Source: Ignavibacteriales bacterium
GTDB taxonomy: Bacteria > Bacteroidota > Ignavibacteria > Ignavibacteriales > Melioribacteraceae
Direction: 5' to 3'
Length of the DNA: 64,000 bases
Assembly (NCBI GenBank): GCA_021740915.1
Contig: JAIOYW010000018.1
Coordinates: forward strand, 22,929-86,928
Below are positions 17,601 through 27,216 of this stretch, piece by piece. The position numbers were made by a program, and so were the translations under genes. The first letter of the stretch is position 1; each line of letters starts with the position of its first letter. The notes under the pieces are model-generated. The model saw only the letters and a list, made by a program, of their open reading frames with translations. It did not search any database and had not been told where the DNA came from.

Positions 17601-17815
17601 ACAAATTCTAAATTGACCGGCAGAAAATAAATTTTATCGGCAAGATGATCGGACGTCTGGATTGTTGCAATATTGGGGTTGATCAAAACTGTATATATGC
17701 CTTCTTCTTTAAGCGCCTTGATCGCCTGGCTTCCCGAATAATCGAATTCACCTGCCTCCCCAATTTTTAATGCAGAGGAACCAAGTATTAATACTTTTTT
17801 AATATTATCTTTCAT
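14612..17815 (-). CDS. carB: Carbamoyl phosphate synthetase large subunit
   Basis: CarB makes carbamoyl phosphate from ammonia, bicarbonate and two ATP for pyrimidine and arginine synthesis. The 1067-residue protein has the tandem architecture: two homologous ATP-grasp halves (starting KKVLILGSSALKIGEAGEFDYSG, and again near 550 at VIILGSGPYRIGSSVEFDW), an oligomerisation region between them, and a C-terminal MGS-like regulatory domain with GTAKFM. The length matches the family. It begins immediately after the carA stop, so the two subunits are cotranscribed. Confidence 0.97.
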   Translation of the reverse strand: MKDNIKKVLILGSSALKIGEAGEFDYSGSQAIKALKEEGIYTVLINPNIATIQTSDHLADKIYFLPVNLEFVEKVIEKEKPEGILLGFGGQTALNCGIELHKKGVLERFDVKVLGTQVSTLMDTEDREKFNQRLEEIGVKYPRSIAVSTPENAVRVAEEIGFPVIIRIAFALGGLGSGICYSKKEVKVKAKKALAYASQILVEEYLEGWKEIEYEVVRDRYDNCITVCNMENLDPMGIHTGESIVVAPSQTLSNKEYHLLREVAIKVIRHLKIVGECNIQYALSPEAEDYRIIEVNARLSRSSALASKATGYPLAFIASKLSLGYGLFELKNNITKTTSAFFEPAMDYCVVKIPRWDLKKFRHVKRNIGSSMKSVGEVMAIGRKFEEAFQKALRMLDIGYNGLVANDSPYSGYDVVEMLKNPSDDRILAIVKALQDSYSIDFIHKLTFIDKWFLHKINNVVHISKELAQKSLYELSDERLRSAKKFGFSDKQIALLTNSTEQDVYSLRVKKKIFPAATHIDTLAAEYPAKTNYMYLTYNCDKDDTDLKLRKPVIILGSGPYRIGSSVEFDWCCVNAGKTARNCGYNTIMINCNPETVSTDYDEFDVLFFDELSLETVREIYKKVKSKGVIISMAGQVANNLALKLDKANLKVLGTHPDKIDLAEDRSKFSDLLDQLEIEQPLWRKLTTIEEALNFANYAGYPVLIRPSYVLSGAAMAVASNDNELLKFLQRAVNISPDFPTVISKFLENAKELEFDGVADNGVIKRFAISEHVENAGVHSGDAVLVLPPQRTYLETIRQIKHISTKIASSLAITGPFNIQFIARDNQVKVIECNLRASRSFPFVSKTLNDNFVEAATKIILEQKVEPSLIGLFDLDYVAVKAPEFSFTRLEGADPTTGVEMASTGEVACFGDDFPEAFLKALISVGFKFPLKNILISSGSLESKVELLESTRKFLKLGVNFFATKGTAKFMASHDIPVETLKWPLEGGSGNVMDYLKSGKINLVINIPKNFQEDELTNDYIIRRTAVDYKIPLITNRQLAMRLAEALSVVSLDNLEIKSWDEYIQST

Positions 17816-18877
17816 CTACAAGCTATTAATAAATTCATTAAAAATATACTTTGTATCTACTGGTCCGGGAGAGGCTTCAGGGTGAAATTGAACACTCATA
17901 ATCGGTTTTGACTTATGTCTGATGCCTTCATTTGTTCCGTCGTTCAGATTTACGAACCACTCATCCCAGTCTTTATTAAGGCTGGACATATCCAATGCAT
18001 ATCCATGGTTCTGAGATGTCATATAACAGCGGTTCGTTAATATATCAAGAACTGGCTGATTCTGACTTCTATGACCATATTTGAGTTTAAAAGTTCTTCC
18101 TCCTGCAGCCAGACCAAGCATTTGATGTCCCAAGCAGATGCCGAGGATTGGTAAATCTCTTTCCAGAATTTTCCTTATGTTTTTTATTACATCGGTATAT
18201 ACTTCAGGATTACCAGGTCCGCTTGAAACAACTATCCCGTTAACATCCATGTCTGAAAAGTCATAATCCCAGGGAACACGGATAACCCTGACTCCGTTCG
18301 CAATAAGATCATTTTGGATATTGTTCTTACAACCACAATCAATTAGTAATACTCTTTTGCTGCCCTCCCCTGATTCAGCGGGTGCATCTACCGAAACTCC
18401 GGGTAAAAGATTAATTTGCCCGGGATCAAAAACAGGTACATCTAAGCCGGTATGGTTAATCACGCCTGTCATCGTTCCATACTCGCGGAGTATCATAGTT
18501 AGTCTCCTGGTATCGATACCAAATATTCCCGGGATTTGCTGCGAAAATAACCAGTCTGAAAGGGAGTATTCCGCATTCCAATGACTGTAATCCAGCGCGA
18601 GGTCGGATACGATAAGACCTTTTACCTGTATTTTTGGGGATTCGAAATATGATTGATTTTTTTTTGGATTATTAAAATCGGGTACACCATAGTTTCCAAT
18701 CAATGGGAAAGTCATTACAAGAATCTGTCCGGCATAAGAGGGATCTGTCAATGCTTCGGGGTACCCCGTCATGCCCGTATTAAAAACCACTTCGCCGGAG
18801 GTATCATTGGGAAAGCCGAAAATATTACCTTCGAATTCTGTACCATCGCGAAGGATTAATTTTGCTTTTTTATTCAA
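17816..18877 (-). CDS. carA: Carbamoyl phosphate synthetase small subunit (glutaminase)
   Basis: CarA hydrolyses glutamine and channels ammonia to CarB. The 353-residue protein has the CarA N-terminal domain (LILRDGTEFEGNIFGFP, TGMTGYPEALTDPSYAGQI) and a class I GATase domain with Cys248 in GICLGHQMLGLA and His332/Glu334 in QFHPEASPGP. The start is TTG at 18877; the residues after it (NKKAKLILRDGTEF) are exactly where family members begin. It is divergent from the amidohydrolase gene across 102 bp. Confidence 0.96.
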   Translation of the reverse strand: MNKKAKLILRDGTEFEGNIFGFPNDTSGEVVFNTGMTGYPEALTDPSYAGQILVMTFPLIGNYGVPDFNNPKKNQSYFESPKIQVKGLIVSDLALDYSHWNAEYSLSDWLFSQQIPGIFGIDTRRLTMILREYGTMTGVINHTGLDVPVFDPGQINLLPGVSVDAPAESGEGSKRVLLIDCGCKNNIQNDLIANGVRVIRVPWDYDFSDMDVNGIVVSSGPGNPEVYTDVIKNIRKILERDLPILGICLGHQMLGLAAGGRTFKLKYGHRSQNQPVLDILTNRCYMTSQNHGYALDMSSLNKDWDEWFVNLNDGTNEGIRHKSKPIMSVQFHPEASPGPVDTKYIFNEFINSL

Positions 18878-18901
18878 TTTTTTGTTCTGGGATTATTTAA
18901 T

Positions 18902-18918
18902 TAGTTGAGGGTTAACTA
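18902..18918. promoter_or_regulatory. Short inverted repeat between carA and the amidohydrolase gene
   Basis: TAGTTGA and TTAACTA flank GGG, complementary at six of seven positions. It is the only dyad I noticed in the 102-bp divergent spacer, so it is a possible operator for carAB. It could be chance in AT-rich DNA. Confidence 0.25.
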
Positions 18919-18979
18919 TTTTGTAAAGTTAAGTTTTATTTAAATCTAAATGAAATGTTCAAAATAAATTAATATTGAT

Positions 18980-20569
18980 ATGGCGACAAAAATTTATCTG
19001 AATGGAAATATTTATACAAGTGACCCGAAAAATCCCCATGCTGAAGCAATTGTAACGGAGGGCAGCAGAATCCTTTTCTGCGGTTCTGAAAATGAAGCTT
19101 TGGCATATAAATCTGTTAAGACGGAAGTAACTGATCTTGAACGAGCATTTGTTATGCCCGGATTTATTGACTGCCACACACATATGCTGATGGGTGGTGA
19201 ATTTCTTCTTGCCATACCTCTAAATACTGCTGATTCAAAAGAAAAATTCCGCAAGATTTTTTTGGATTACATCGCTATCAGAGGAAAAGACTGGATCACA
19301 GGGGGTAACTGGAGAAATCAGAACTGGCCCTCAGCAGAATTGCCACACAAGGCCTGGATCGATGACATTACTTCCGAGATTCCAGTTTTTATCCCCCGGA
19401 TGGATTATCACATGGGACTAGCCAATTCGTATGCTCTCAGATTAGCTGGAATTGATGAGTTTACACCTGATCCGCCAGGTGGAAAGATATTAAAAGACTC
19501 TCGGGGCAGATTGACTGGTATTCTTCAGGATAAGGCAATGGATCTGGTCAACAGAGTAATCCCCGAGCCGGATATTTTCAGACAATCCTTGTTTCTTGAT
19601 ACCGCAATTGAATATGCTTTGTCACTTGGAGTTACGTCGGTTCATGATATCGCTTATAAAGGACAACTTAAAATATTTCAAAAATATGATTTCGAGGGCA
19701 GATTAGGAATCAGAGTTTTTTCGCGGCTCCCGATAGAATACACAGAAAGTATTGTTAATGCAGATATCTCTAACATAACAGGAAGTGAGTTCCTGCGGAT
19801 AGGTTCTCTTAAAGCTTTTTCTGACGGTAGTCTTGGGTCTTCCACAGCCTATTTCAGGGAGGCTTATTCCGATGATCTCTCAAATTACGGTCTTCCGATG
19901 GAAATAATGACAAATGGGGATTTCTTAAAATGGGCAAAAATGGCAGATATGAATAAATTTCAACTGTCGGTCCACGCTATTGGAGACAGAGCAATTGGAG
20001 AAGTTCTGGATGTATTTGAAGAGGTGGTAAGAGATAATCCCAAATGGGATCGAAGGTTCAGGATTGAACATGCGCAGCATATGAGCCACACTGATTTTGA
20101 CAGAATGCGAAAGTCAGGAGTGATAGCCTCCATTCAGCCGCTTCATCTTTATGATGACGGTAGCTGGATGATAAACCGGATTGGCAAGAATCGTATGAAA
20201 TATGCTTATGCTTTCCGCTCTTTGCTTGAAAATGGAATTAATCTGTGTTTTGGCACAGACTGGCCGGTTGTGAATCTAAATCCATTGGAAACTGTTTATA
20301 CAGCAATTACACGGCATACATCGGATGGCATGAATCCAGATGGTCTTTTCCCTGAGGAAAAACTGACAATTGAAGAATCACTCAGAGCTTACACGGCTGC
20401 TGCTGCATACGCTTCCTTCGATGAAAAAATTAAGGGTAGTCTTGAAAAGGGCAAATTGGCTGATTTCATAATCCTCGATCATGATCTTTTAAAAGCTGAG
20501 CCCGATCAGATTAAAAGCACAAAAATTTTAATGACAGTCGTAGGCGGCAAAATTAAATTTCAACGATAA
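18980..20569 (+). CDS. Amidohydrolase family protein (YtcJ / NfdA-like)
   Basis: The 529-residue cytoplasmic enzyme belongs to the YtcJ-like branch of metal-dependent amidohydrolases. Visible features are the N-terminal small beta domain (IYLNGNIYTSDPKNPHAEAI), the metal-binding DCHTH, SVHDIAYKG, the HAIGDRAIGE block, IEHAQHM, FGTDWPVVNLNP with the metal-binding Asp, and the C-terminal GSLEKGKLADFIILDHD. This is the complete set for the group. Substrates range over N-substituted formamides and related amides and cannot be assigned from sequence. Its 3' end overlaps the convergent GH13 gene by 17 bp. Confidence 0.88.
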   Translation: MATKIYLNGNIYTSDPKNPHAEAIVTEGSRILFCGSENEALAYKSVKTEVTDLERAFVMPGFIDCHTHMLMGGEFLLAIPLNTADSKEKFRKIFLDYIAIRGKDWITGGNWRNQNWPSAELPHKAWIDDITSEIPVFIPRMDYHMGLANSYALRLAGIDEFTPDPPGGKILKDSRGRLTGILQDKAMDLVNRVIPEPDIFRQSLFLDTAIEYALSLGVTSVHDIAYKGQLKIFQKYDFEGRLGIRVFSRLPIEYTESIVNADISNITGSEFLRIGSLKAFSDGSLGSSTAYFREAYSDDLSNYGLPMEIMTNGDFLKWAKMADMNKFQLSVHAIGDRAIGEVLDVFEEVVRDNPKWDRRFRIEHAQHMSHTDFDRMRKSGVIASIQPLHLYDDGSWMINRIGKNRMKYAYAFRSLLENGINLCFGTDWPVVNLNPLETVYTAITRHTSDGMNPDGLFPEEKLTIEESLRAYTAAAAYASFDEKIKGSLEKGKLADFIILDHDLLKAEPDQIKSTKILMTVVGGKIKFQR

Positions 20570-23500
20570 TCTCTTCTGAAAATCCGTTCCCTGTAAGTTT
20601 TTTTAATCTGTCGATTAGATTGTCAATCTTGTATCCTGACTCATCTGCCAAAGATTTAATATGAGCAGTCACGAGGTAATATTTTTCAAGTTTTTGAATG
20701 ACATTATTCTCCGCCTTTATCCGCTCGTTTTTGGTTGATGTTGTTTTCAGTTCCTGGAAAATGGCAGAGTACTCTCTGACAGCCGCAGTTGTGAATAGCC
20801 AGTCAATGAGTATTTCAAATTTTTCTTTGGAATAATACCATATCTCTTCGTAATAATTCACACCGAGATAATATCTCACGTATTCATCCTTAAGCATATC
20901 AATTAGAACAGTAGTTTTCTCAAATTCGCCCTTATCTTCGTATAACCCGGTGTAATTCGAGTACAATTCTGGTAAGGAATTGAGGAATTTATCAGAATAA
21001 TCGAGCATGATGTTCAGCAAAGTAACTTCACTCTGTATTTCAGATTCACCCCTTCCGGATGATCTCAGAATATTTCGTGCAGGTTTATCCATCCGCATTA
21101 TGGTGAGGAAATTGTCACTTGTGATATTCTCGGTTTTATCGAAAAGATTTTTAAGGGTATCAAAAGTAAAATAAATCAGCGCAAAAACAATATTTTCAGA
21201 GTAGTTTCCTGCTTTTGACAATTGAAATGATTTTTCAAACTTAGAAAGACGGACATCGTGTTCTTCCTTAATCTGATCAATCAATTGATAATTTGCAGCC
21301 TGAATGGTAAGAAGAAACTCTCTGAATTTTCCGGATACGGATTTAATATCCGCCTTTAAATGATAATGAGAACCAACCCTATTGGCAAAAAGATTAAACC
21401 TGTTAAGGACGAATTTAATCTGATCAGTAACCGGAGGTTTTTCTTCAGTTACCGCATCAGTTATTAAGGAAATCAGCGATTCCATACTTTCTTTTGTGAA
21501 AATATTCGTGAAGGTTTCGTGTACCGGCTGCAAATTCCTGTCCATTAGAGCATCTGATATACTTGGGACGCCTGACCCTGCAAGAAATGCGTCCAGCTCA
21601 GCATACTCTCCAGTTGAGTCATAGACTTCTCGGAAATCCAGAAAAATATTGTGTTTAAAAGCATTAAGAGTTATCTGGTAACCCTCTGATTCAAAATATC
21701 CTGAGTGTCTTAAAAATTCAAGTTTAGAACTGTGATCGGTGTAGATGTAGAATATTTTTTCGCCATGTTTTAAGTTAAGCGCATCGAATAATGTGACTGT
21801 TTTAATACTTTTTGTGTCACCACTGCCGGCAACAAGTTTTGGAGTGGAGCGGAAAATTTTACCATAAGCAGTTTCGAATTTATTATTATAAAATACAATT
21901 GCTTTTTCAGAAGCGTGCTTATTAGTAAAAGCAAAAACATTTTCATTAATGTTTCCGTAATCGTCAATAAAATCAAACATCCAGAAATCTTCAACCTGGC
22001 TGAATAAATACCTTTTTTTCATGAGAGGGAAGATTTCCCGTTTATGTCTTTCGACGAGATAGTCAATGGGTTCTTCGTTGTAATATGCCCTGCGGTATTC
22101 CATCCCATATTTCTCCGTGTAGCCTTCTACCTGCCCGTGACCGAACATCGGAAGCCCGGGTAAAGTTACCATCATAAGCGCCACACCGAAGTATTTATCA
22201 TCGGTCCCGAATTGTTTTATGGCGGTTTCTTCATCAGGATTGCTCATAAAGTTAACATATCTTTTCAGAATTTCAGGTTCAAATTCAAGAGTATTCGTTA
22301 TAAGATCCCGGTATTTGGAATTTTCCTCCTTCATCATCATATGCATAAATGCCGAATTATATACCCGGTGCATTCCAAGGGAGCGCACAAAATATCCTTC
22401 CATAAGCCAGAATGCTTCTGCAAGCAGTAATGTCTCGGGCATCTCATTATTAATACGATCAACAACCTCGCGCCAGAATTCATTGGGGAAAAGTCCGTCA
22501 AATTCTTCCTTAGTCAATGCATAATCAGCACGTGACGGAATGTCCCCTCCTTTCCCAGGCTCGGGAAACCAAAGTCGGGAATAATGCCGCTTCGTTAAAG
22601 TCATGGCAGCATCAAATCTGATGATTGAAAATTTGCGTGCAACCTCAAATATTTTCTGAATTACTGCTTCCCGGACTTCTGCTTTCATCATGTTAAGTTG
22701 TGAAGTATCATTCCAGGGCATATTCGTGCCGTCATTTCCGTGATAAAGGTATTTTATCTCTCCTGTTCTGTTATCAACTCTCTGGAAAACAACAGCAGCG
22801 TCCGAATGCCGGAAATATCCATCTTCGACCCTGATCTGGACAGAATGATCTTCAGAAAGATTGGGACCGGTGAATTTGTAATTCGGGAAAGGCGGATAGT
22901 CGGATTGAACAAAATAATCCGGTTTTTCAACAACCCATTTGGAATAAATGCCAGTGTGATTCGGAACCATATCGCTCGCAAGACGAATACCTCTCTCCTT
23001 CGCCCGCCTGTTCAGATCATTATAAGCCTCGTCTCCGCCGAGATCTGCTGCTATCTGGTAATCGTAGAGTGAATAGGCTGAGGCAACCGCATCAATATTG
23101 CCCATAATATGTTTTATCCTCAATGAGGCGCTGCTTCTTTCCCAAATACCGATTAGCCACAAACCATTAAAATTCCAGCTTTTTAAAAGCTCAAGTTCTT
23201 CGTCCGGAACCTGGTCTAATCTGTGGATATGGCGTTTATATTTCTTTGAAAGTTGATCGAGCCAGACATATGTATTTTTAGCTAACAGAACAACCTGCGG
23301 CATCCAGTGTGTATCCGGAGTAAACTGTTCAGGTTCTTCATAGTCAGTAACGGAAACTTTGGCATAATTAAATGCAGATTTCCCAAGCACAAAATCGTCG
23401 TATTCGTTTCCGCTTTCGGCTTTGTATTTTGGAACAGGTACAGGAGGTGCTCCTCCAAATGACTGGTCGCCCTTAGAACCAAACATATTGAAATCTTCTT

Positions 23501-24284
23501 TAAATAAGTCGTAACTTGAAAAAATCCTTCGACTGAATTTATCGTAAATCAGGACTTTCCATTTCGTCATCACAAAATCCAATTGGGCTTCCAGATCATC
23601 CGGGTGATTAATCAGCGGCGCCCGCAAAAACGAGAATAGATCCTGATCGTCAGGACCAAATTTTTTCTCATTTTGAAAAAAATGTTCAAGACTGTTTATA
23701 AGTTTTGCATAAGATTCTCTCTTTGCAAAATACTGATCGTCAAATAATTCCTTAAGTTTCGCTGCGCCTCTGTTAGAATTTTCAAGGTGTAGTAATATCA
23801 ACTCTTCAAGAGCAATCTCTGTATTTTTTCTGCCGTCCTGTTCACTTCTGATATATTCTTCAACTGAAATACTCCCGCGATAAACAGGCAGAGGCGGAAA
23901 GATTCGGATAAACTCACGAAGAATATCCTCTGTTTCTTCAATACCAAAGTTATTGTTCAAATGCGCCAGCGCCCTTTCGAATACTCCGGGATTTTCTGAT
24001 TTTTCATATTCCCTGAGTATAAAATGAAAAATCTCATCCATAAGTCCGATGGCATTAACTTCACCGTTTGTGATAAATAACTCAGCACTACGCTTACTAT
24101 TTACCCTCTGTACAAATTTCCTGACCATAGGGAAATTTGTAACAATTACTTTACCATTAAATGAAAATAAGGATTCATCCAGGTCGTATTTTTTACGCAC
24201 ATTACCGGCTATATGAAATTCATAATTCGAATTTTGATTAAACCTTTGTGAGGTAATTAACGGAATAAAACTATAATTTTTCAT
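20553..24284 (-). CDS. Large intracellular alpha-amylase family (GH13) protein
   Basis: The 1243-residue protein has no signal peptide. The GH13 barrel occupies about residues 330-830: region I DMVPNHTG (438-445), region II IIRFDAAM with nucleophile Asp558, region III LLAEAFW with acid/base Glu623, and region IV MSNPDEE with Asp684, where most GH13 enzymes have NHD. All three catalytic acids are present. About 325 N-terminal and 400 C-terminal residues, largely helical, match no module I recognise. It probably acts on a cytoplasmic alpha-glucan or alpha-glucoside. Hydrolase, transferase or isomerase activity cannot be told apart by eye. A TAnnTTTG-like element (24343-24350, minus strand) lies about 60 bp upstream of the ATG. 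Confidence 0.85.
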   Translation of the reverse strand: MKNYSFIPLITSQRFNQNSNYEFHIAGNVRKKYDLDESLFSFNGKVIVTNFPMVRKFVQRVNSKRSAELFITNGEVNAIGLMDEIFHFILREYEKSENPGVFERALAHLNNNFGIEETEDILREFIRIFPPLPVYRGSISVEEYIRSEQDGRKNTEIALEELILLHLENSNRGAAKLKELFDDQYFAKRESYAKLINSLEHFFQNEKKFGPDDQDLFSFLRAPLINHPDDLEAQLDFVMTKWKVLIYDKFSRRIFSSYDLFKEDFNMFGSKGDQSFGGAPPVPVPKYKAESGNEYDDFVLGKSAFNYAKVSVTDYEEPEQFTPDTHWMPQVVLLAKNTYVWLDQLSKKYKRHIHRLDQVPDEELELLKSWNFNGLWLIGIWERSSASLRIKHIMGNIDAVASAYSLYDYQIAADLGGDEAYNDLNRRAKERGIRLASDMVPNHTGIYSKWVVEKPDYFVQSDYPPFPNYKFTGPNLSEDHSVQIRVEDGYFRHSDAAVVFQRVDNRTGEIKYLYHGNDGTNMPWNDTSQLNMMKAEVREAVIQKIFEVARKFSIIRFDAAMTLTKRHYSRLWFPEPGKGGDIPSRADYALTKEEFDGLFPNEFWREVVDRINNEMPETLLLAEAFWLMEGYFVRSLGMHRVYNSAFMHMMMKEENSKYRDLITNTLEFEPEILKRYVNFMSNPDEETAIKQFGTDDKYFGVALMMVTLPGLPMFGHGQVEGYTEKYGMEYRRAYYNEEPIDYLVERHKREIFPLMKKRYLFSQVEDFWMFDFIDDYGNINENVFAFTNKHASEKAIVFYNNKFETAYGKIFRSTPKLVAGSGDTKSIKTVTLFDALNLKHGEKIFYIYTDHSSKLEFLRHSGYFESEGYQITLNAFKHNIFLDFREVYDSTGEYAELDAFLAGSGVPSISDALMDRNLQPVHETFTNIFTKESMESLISLITDAVTEEKPPVTDQIKFVLNRFNLFANRVGSHYHLKADIKSVSGKFREFLLTIQAANYQLIDQIKEEHDVRLSKFEKSFQLSKAGNYSENIVFALIYFTFDTLKNLFDKTENITSDNFLTIMRMDKPARNILRSSGRGESEIQSEVTLLNIMLDYSDKFLNSLPELYSNYTGLYEDKGEFEKTTVLIDMLKDEYVRYYLGVNYYEEIWYYSKEKFEILIDWLFTTAAVREYSAIFQELKTTSTKNERIKAENNVIQKLEKYYLVTAHIKSLADESGYKIDNLIDRLKKLTGNGFSEEIIVEI

Positions 24285-24603
24285 TTACCGGACCATTTTT
24301 GGAGTTTGACAAACAAAGTGCTGAAATATAAATAATTCTTGCCAAAGATATACTAAATAACTGCAAACATTGAACAACTCTTGTTCCTAAAATAGGCAAA
24401 GATTTGCGCTTAAGCTTTAGGCTAAATTGTTTTGTGGTTTTCCTTTCAGAATGCAGAAAGGACAGATAAACAGAATCTCCAAATTCACTTGAGAAATAAA
24501 TATCGGCTCAACACCCGTTTGTTTAAATCAAGCACTGCCATTAACTCTCGTTCAAAAATATTATATTTAAAGTTTATTAAAATTCAGGTAAAAATACCTA
24601 ATT
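24285..24603. other. 319-bp divergent intergenic region between the GH13 gene and mutS
   Basis: This AT-rich spacer holds no convincing gene; the only frame that enters it (24432-24695) runs into mutS in another phase. On the minus strand, TATCTTTG (complement of 24343-24350) matches the Bacteroidota -7 consensus TAnnTTTG and could serve the GH13 gene, but no TTG lies at a standard distance upstream. A weak dyad CTTTC/GAAAG lies near 24452-24470. I saw no clear mutS promoter. Confidence 0.4.
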
Positions 24604-27216
24604 ATGTCAGTCACACCTTTGATGGCTCAGTACAACAAAGTAAAACAAGAATACCCGGATACTATACTTTTATTCCGGATTGGCGATTTTTTTGAAACTT
24701 TTGACGATGATGCAAAAACTGCATCAAAAGTCCTTGGTATTACACTGACTAAAAGGTCCAATGGCGCTGCAGGCGATGTTCCTCTTGCAGGATTTCCCCA
24801 TCATGCAGTGGATACATATCTGCCGAAACTCGTTCGGGCTGGTTACCGCGTTGCAATCTGTGAGCAGGTTGAGGATCCAAAATTTGCCAAAGGAATTGTA
24901 AAAAGAGAAGTAATTGAAGTTGTCACTCCCGGAGTTGCACTTTCGGATAAAATCCTGGATCACAAAAGGAATAATTATTTACTAGCTGTTTTTGTAAAAA
25001 ATGGCACCGCCGGTATTTCTTTCAGCGATATTTCTACTGGCGAATTCTATGCATATAGTATTCCGGAAAAAGAGATTGAGGCACAACTTGGACTAATAAG
25101 TCCATCTGAGATATTAGTTTCTAAAAGACAGAAGGATTATCTGAGTGAAACTATCCGGAAATTTAATCCTAACCTGAGAATGACGCTTATAGATGATTGG
25201 CTTTTCGGATTTGAATTCTGCCGTGATCTGCTGCTCGGGCAATTTTCGACAAAAAACCTCAAAGGATTCGGGATTGAAGGAAATGAAAATATTATTATTG
25301 CCGCAGGCGTTAATCTAAATTACCTGAAAGACACTCAGAAGGCAGCTCTCCCCCATCTTAATAAAATTTCTCTCTTCAACCCTTCCGATTTTATGTATTT
25401 GGATAATTCAACGAAGAGAAATCTTGAAATCCTTTTTACTATGCAGGACGGGTCTTACGAAGGCAGTCTATTTTCGATTCTCGATTCAACATCGACTTCA
25501 ATGGGGGCAAGACTATTAAAAAAATGGATTATTGCACCTCTGAAAAATGTTGATGCAATAAACAGAAGGCTCGATAGCGTAGATGTTTTTTACCGGTCTG
25601 ATGATATCCGTTCCGATCTTATGACTCAACTTAAAGGAATTGGTGATCTGGAGAGACTGACATCAAAAATTTGTACTGGCAGGGTTAATCCACGCGAATT
25701 GAATGTCCTCAAAAATTCAATAAGGATTCTTCCTGTGATAATCCTCAAATTGCGCTCAGTTTCCGATCCTGTGCTTAATTCACTTGCAGACGCACTTAAG
25801 CCCCTTGATCAAATTGCTGAAAAAATAGAATTGGCAATTGACGATGAACCAGCGCTTTCTTTTTCGGATGGCGGAGTTCTCAGGAATGGTTATAATTCGG
25901 AACTGGATGAACTGCGTTCACTTTCAATGAATGCAAAAACCTGGATTGCAAATCTTCAGAGAACCGAAAGAGAGCGGAGTAACATTTCTTCTCTTAAAGT
26001 AAGCTATAATAAAGTCTTCGGTTATTATATTGAGATAAGCAATGCACATAAAAATAAAATTCCAGAAGATTATATAAGGAAACAGACTTTAGTTAACAGT
26101 GAAAGATATATAACACCGGAACTTAAGGAATATGAAGATAAAATTTTGCATGCCGAGGAAAGGATTTCGGGACTCGAAGCCAGGCTTTATAATGAGCTTG
26201 TAAGCGAAATTGCGTTGGAAACAGTCGCTTTGCAGGAAAATGCTTCGATTGTGGCTATGATAGATTGTTTTCTGAGTTTTGCAGAATGCGCTGTTAAATA
26301 TAATTATGTGAAACCTGTTGTCGATGATTCAGAATTGCTCGAGATTGTAAAGGGCAGGCATCCGGTAGTTGAGAGAATTCTGCCGCCGGGAGAAAAATAT
26401 ACTCCTAATGACTGCATGATGAATAATTCTGATACACAGATAATACTGCTGACCGGTCCAAACATGGCTGGTAAATCGGTATATCTGAGACAGACTGGTC
26501 TGGTCGTCTTACTTGCTCAGATTGGGTCCTTTGTTCCTGCTGATTCAGCCAGGATTGGAGTTACCGACAGAATTTACACAAGGGTGGGTGCGAGTGATAA
26601 CATCACATCAGGTGAAAGCACCTTTCTGGTTGAGATGCAGGAAGCAGCCAATATTCTGAACAATGCTACAGGTAAAAGCCTTATCCTTCTTGATGAGATC
26701 GGCAGGGGAACAAGCACTTTCGATGGCATTTCCATTGCCTGGGCGATTACTGAATATCTCCACGAAAATAAAGAAGTCGCTGCAAAAACACTTTTCGCAA
26801 CACATTATCATGAACTGAATGAGATGTCTTCAATTTTTCCAAGGATAAAAAACTTCAAAGTGGAAGTGAGAGAATATGGAGACAAAGTTATATTTCTCCA
26901 TAAAGTTACATCAGGGGGAGCAGACCATAGTTACGGCATTCAGGTTGCAAGAATGGCGGGACTTCCTCCTTTCGTAACAGATCGGGCAAAAGAAATTCTT
27001 GCAAATCTTGAAAGTAAGGAGTTGACACCTTATGAGATTAAAAAAGCAAAAGCCTCAAAATTCAGTTCGGATAACGGAATTCAGCTTAACCTCTTCGAAA
27101 TTAAGGATGATGCTATGCGTCAGGAGATTAGAGGTATAAAGATAGAAAACATGACCCCGCTTGATGCTCTCAATAAATTAAATGAACTAAAAAAGAAACT
27201 GGATGATAACAAATGA
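24604..27216 (+). CDS. mutS: DNA mismatch repair protein MutS
   Basis: MutS recognises mispaired bases and recruits MutL. The 870-residue protein has the N-terminal mismatch-binding domain with the Phe-x-Glu motif (Phe29, Glu31 in GDFFETF), followed by connector, core lever and clamp domains and the ABC-type ATPase. Walker A is GPNMAGKS (618-625), with the signature/Walker B region TFLVEMQEAANIL and LLDEIGRGTSTFDG, then FATHYHEL. The C-terminal helix-turn-helix region (LDALNKLNELKKKL) is also present. Length and domains are those of canonical MutS1. Its TGA overlaps the next ATG. Confidence 0.97.
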   Translation: MSVTPLMAQYNKVKQEYPDTILLFRIGDFFETFDDDAKTASKVLGITLTKRSNGAAGDVPLAGFPHHAVDTYLPKLVRAGYRVAICEQVEDPKFAKGIVKREVIEVVTPGVALSDKILDHKRNNYLLAVFVKNGTAGISFSDISTGEFYAYSIPEKEIEAQLGLISPSEILVSKRQKDYLSETIRKFNPNLRMTLIDDWLFGFEFCRDLLLGQFSTKNLKGFGIEGNENIIIAAGVNLNYLKDTQKAALPHLNKISLFNPSDFMYLDNSTKRNLEILFTMQDGSYEGSLFSILDSTSTSMGARLLKKWIIAPLKNVDAINRRLDSVDVFYRSDDIRSDLMTQLKGIGDLERLTSKICTGRVNPRELNVLKNSIRILPVIILKLRSVSDPVLNSLADALKPLDQIAEKIELAIDDEPALSFSDGGVLRNGYNSELDELRSLSMNAKTWIANLQRTERERSNISSLKVSYNKVFGYYIEISNAHKNKIPEDYIRKQTLVNSERYITPELKEYEDKILHAEERISGLEARLYNELVSEIALETVALQENASIVAMIDCFLSFAECAVKYNYVKPVVDDSELLEIVKGRHPVVERILPPGEKYTPNDCMMNNSDTQIILLTGPNMAGKSVYLRQTGLVVLLAQIGSFVPADSARIGVTDRIYTRVGASDNITSGESTFLVEMQEAANILNNATGKSLILLDEIGRGTSTFDGISIAWAITEYLHENKEVAAKTLFATHYHELNEMSSIFPRIKNFKVEVREYGDKVIFLHKVTSGGADHSYGIQVARMAGLPPFVTDRAKEILANLESKELTPYEIKKAKASKFSSDNGIQLNLFEIKDDAMRQEIRGIKIENMTPLDALNKLNELKKKLDDNK

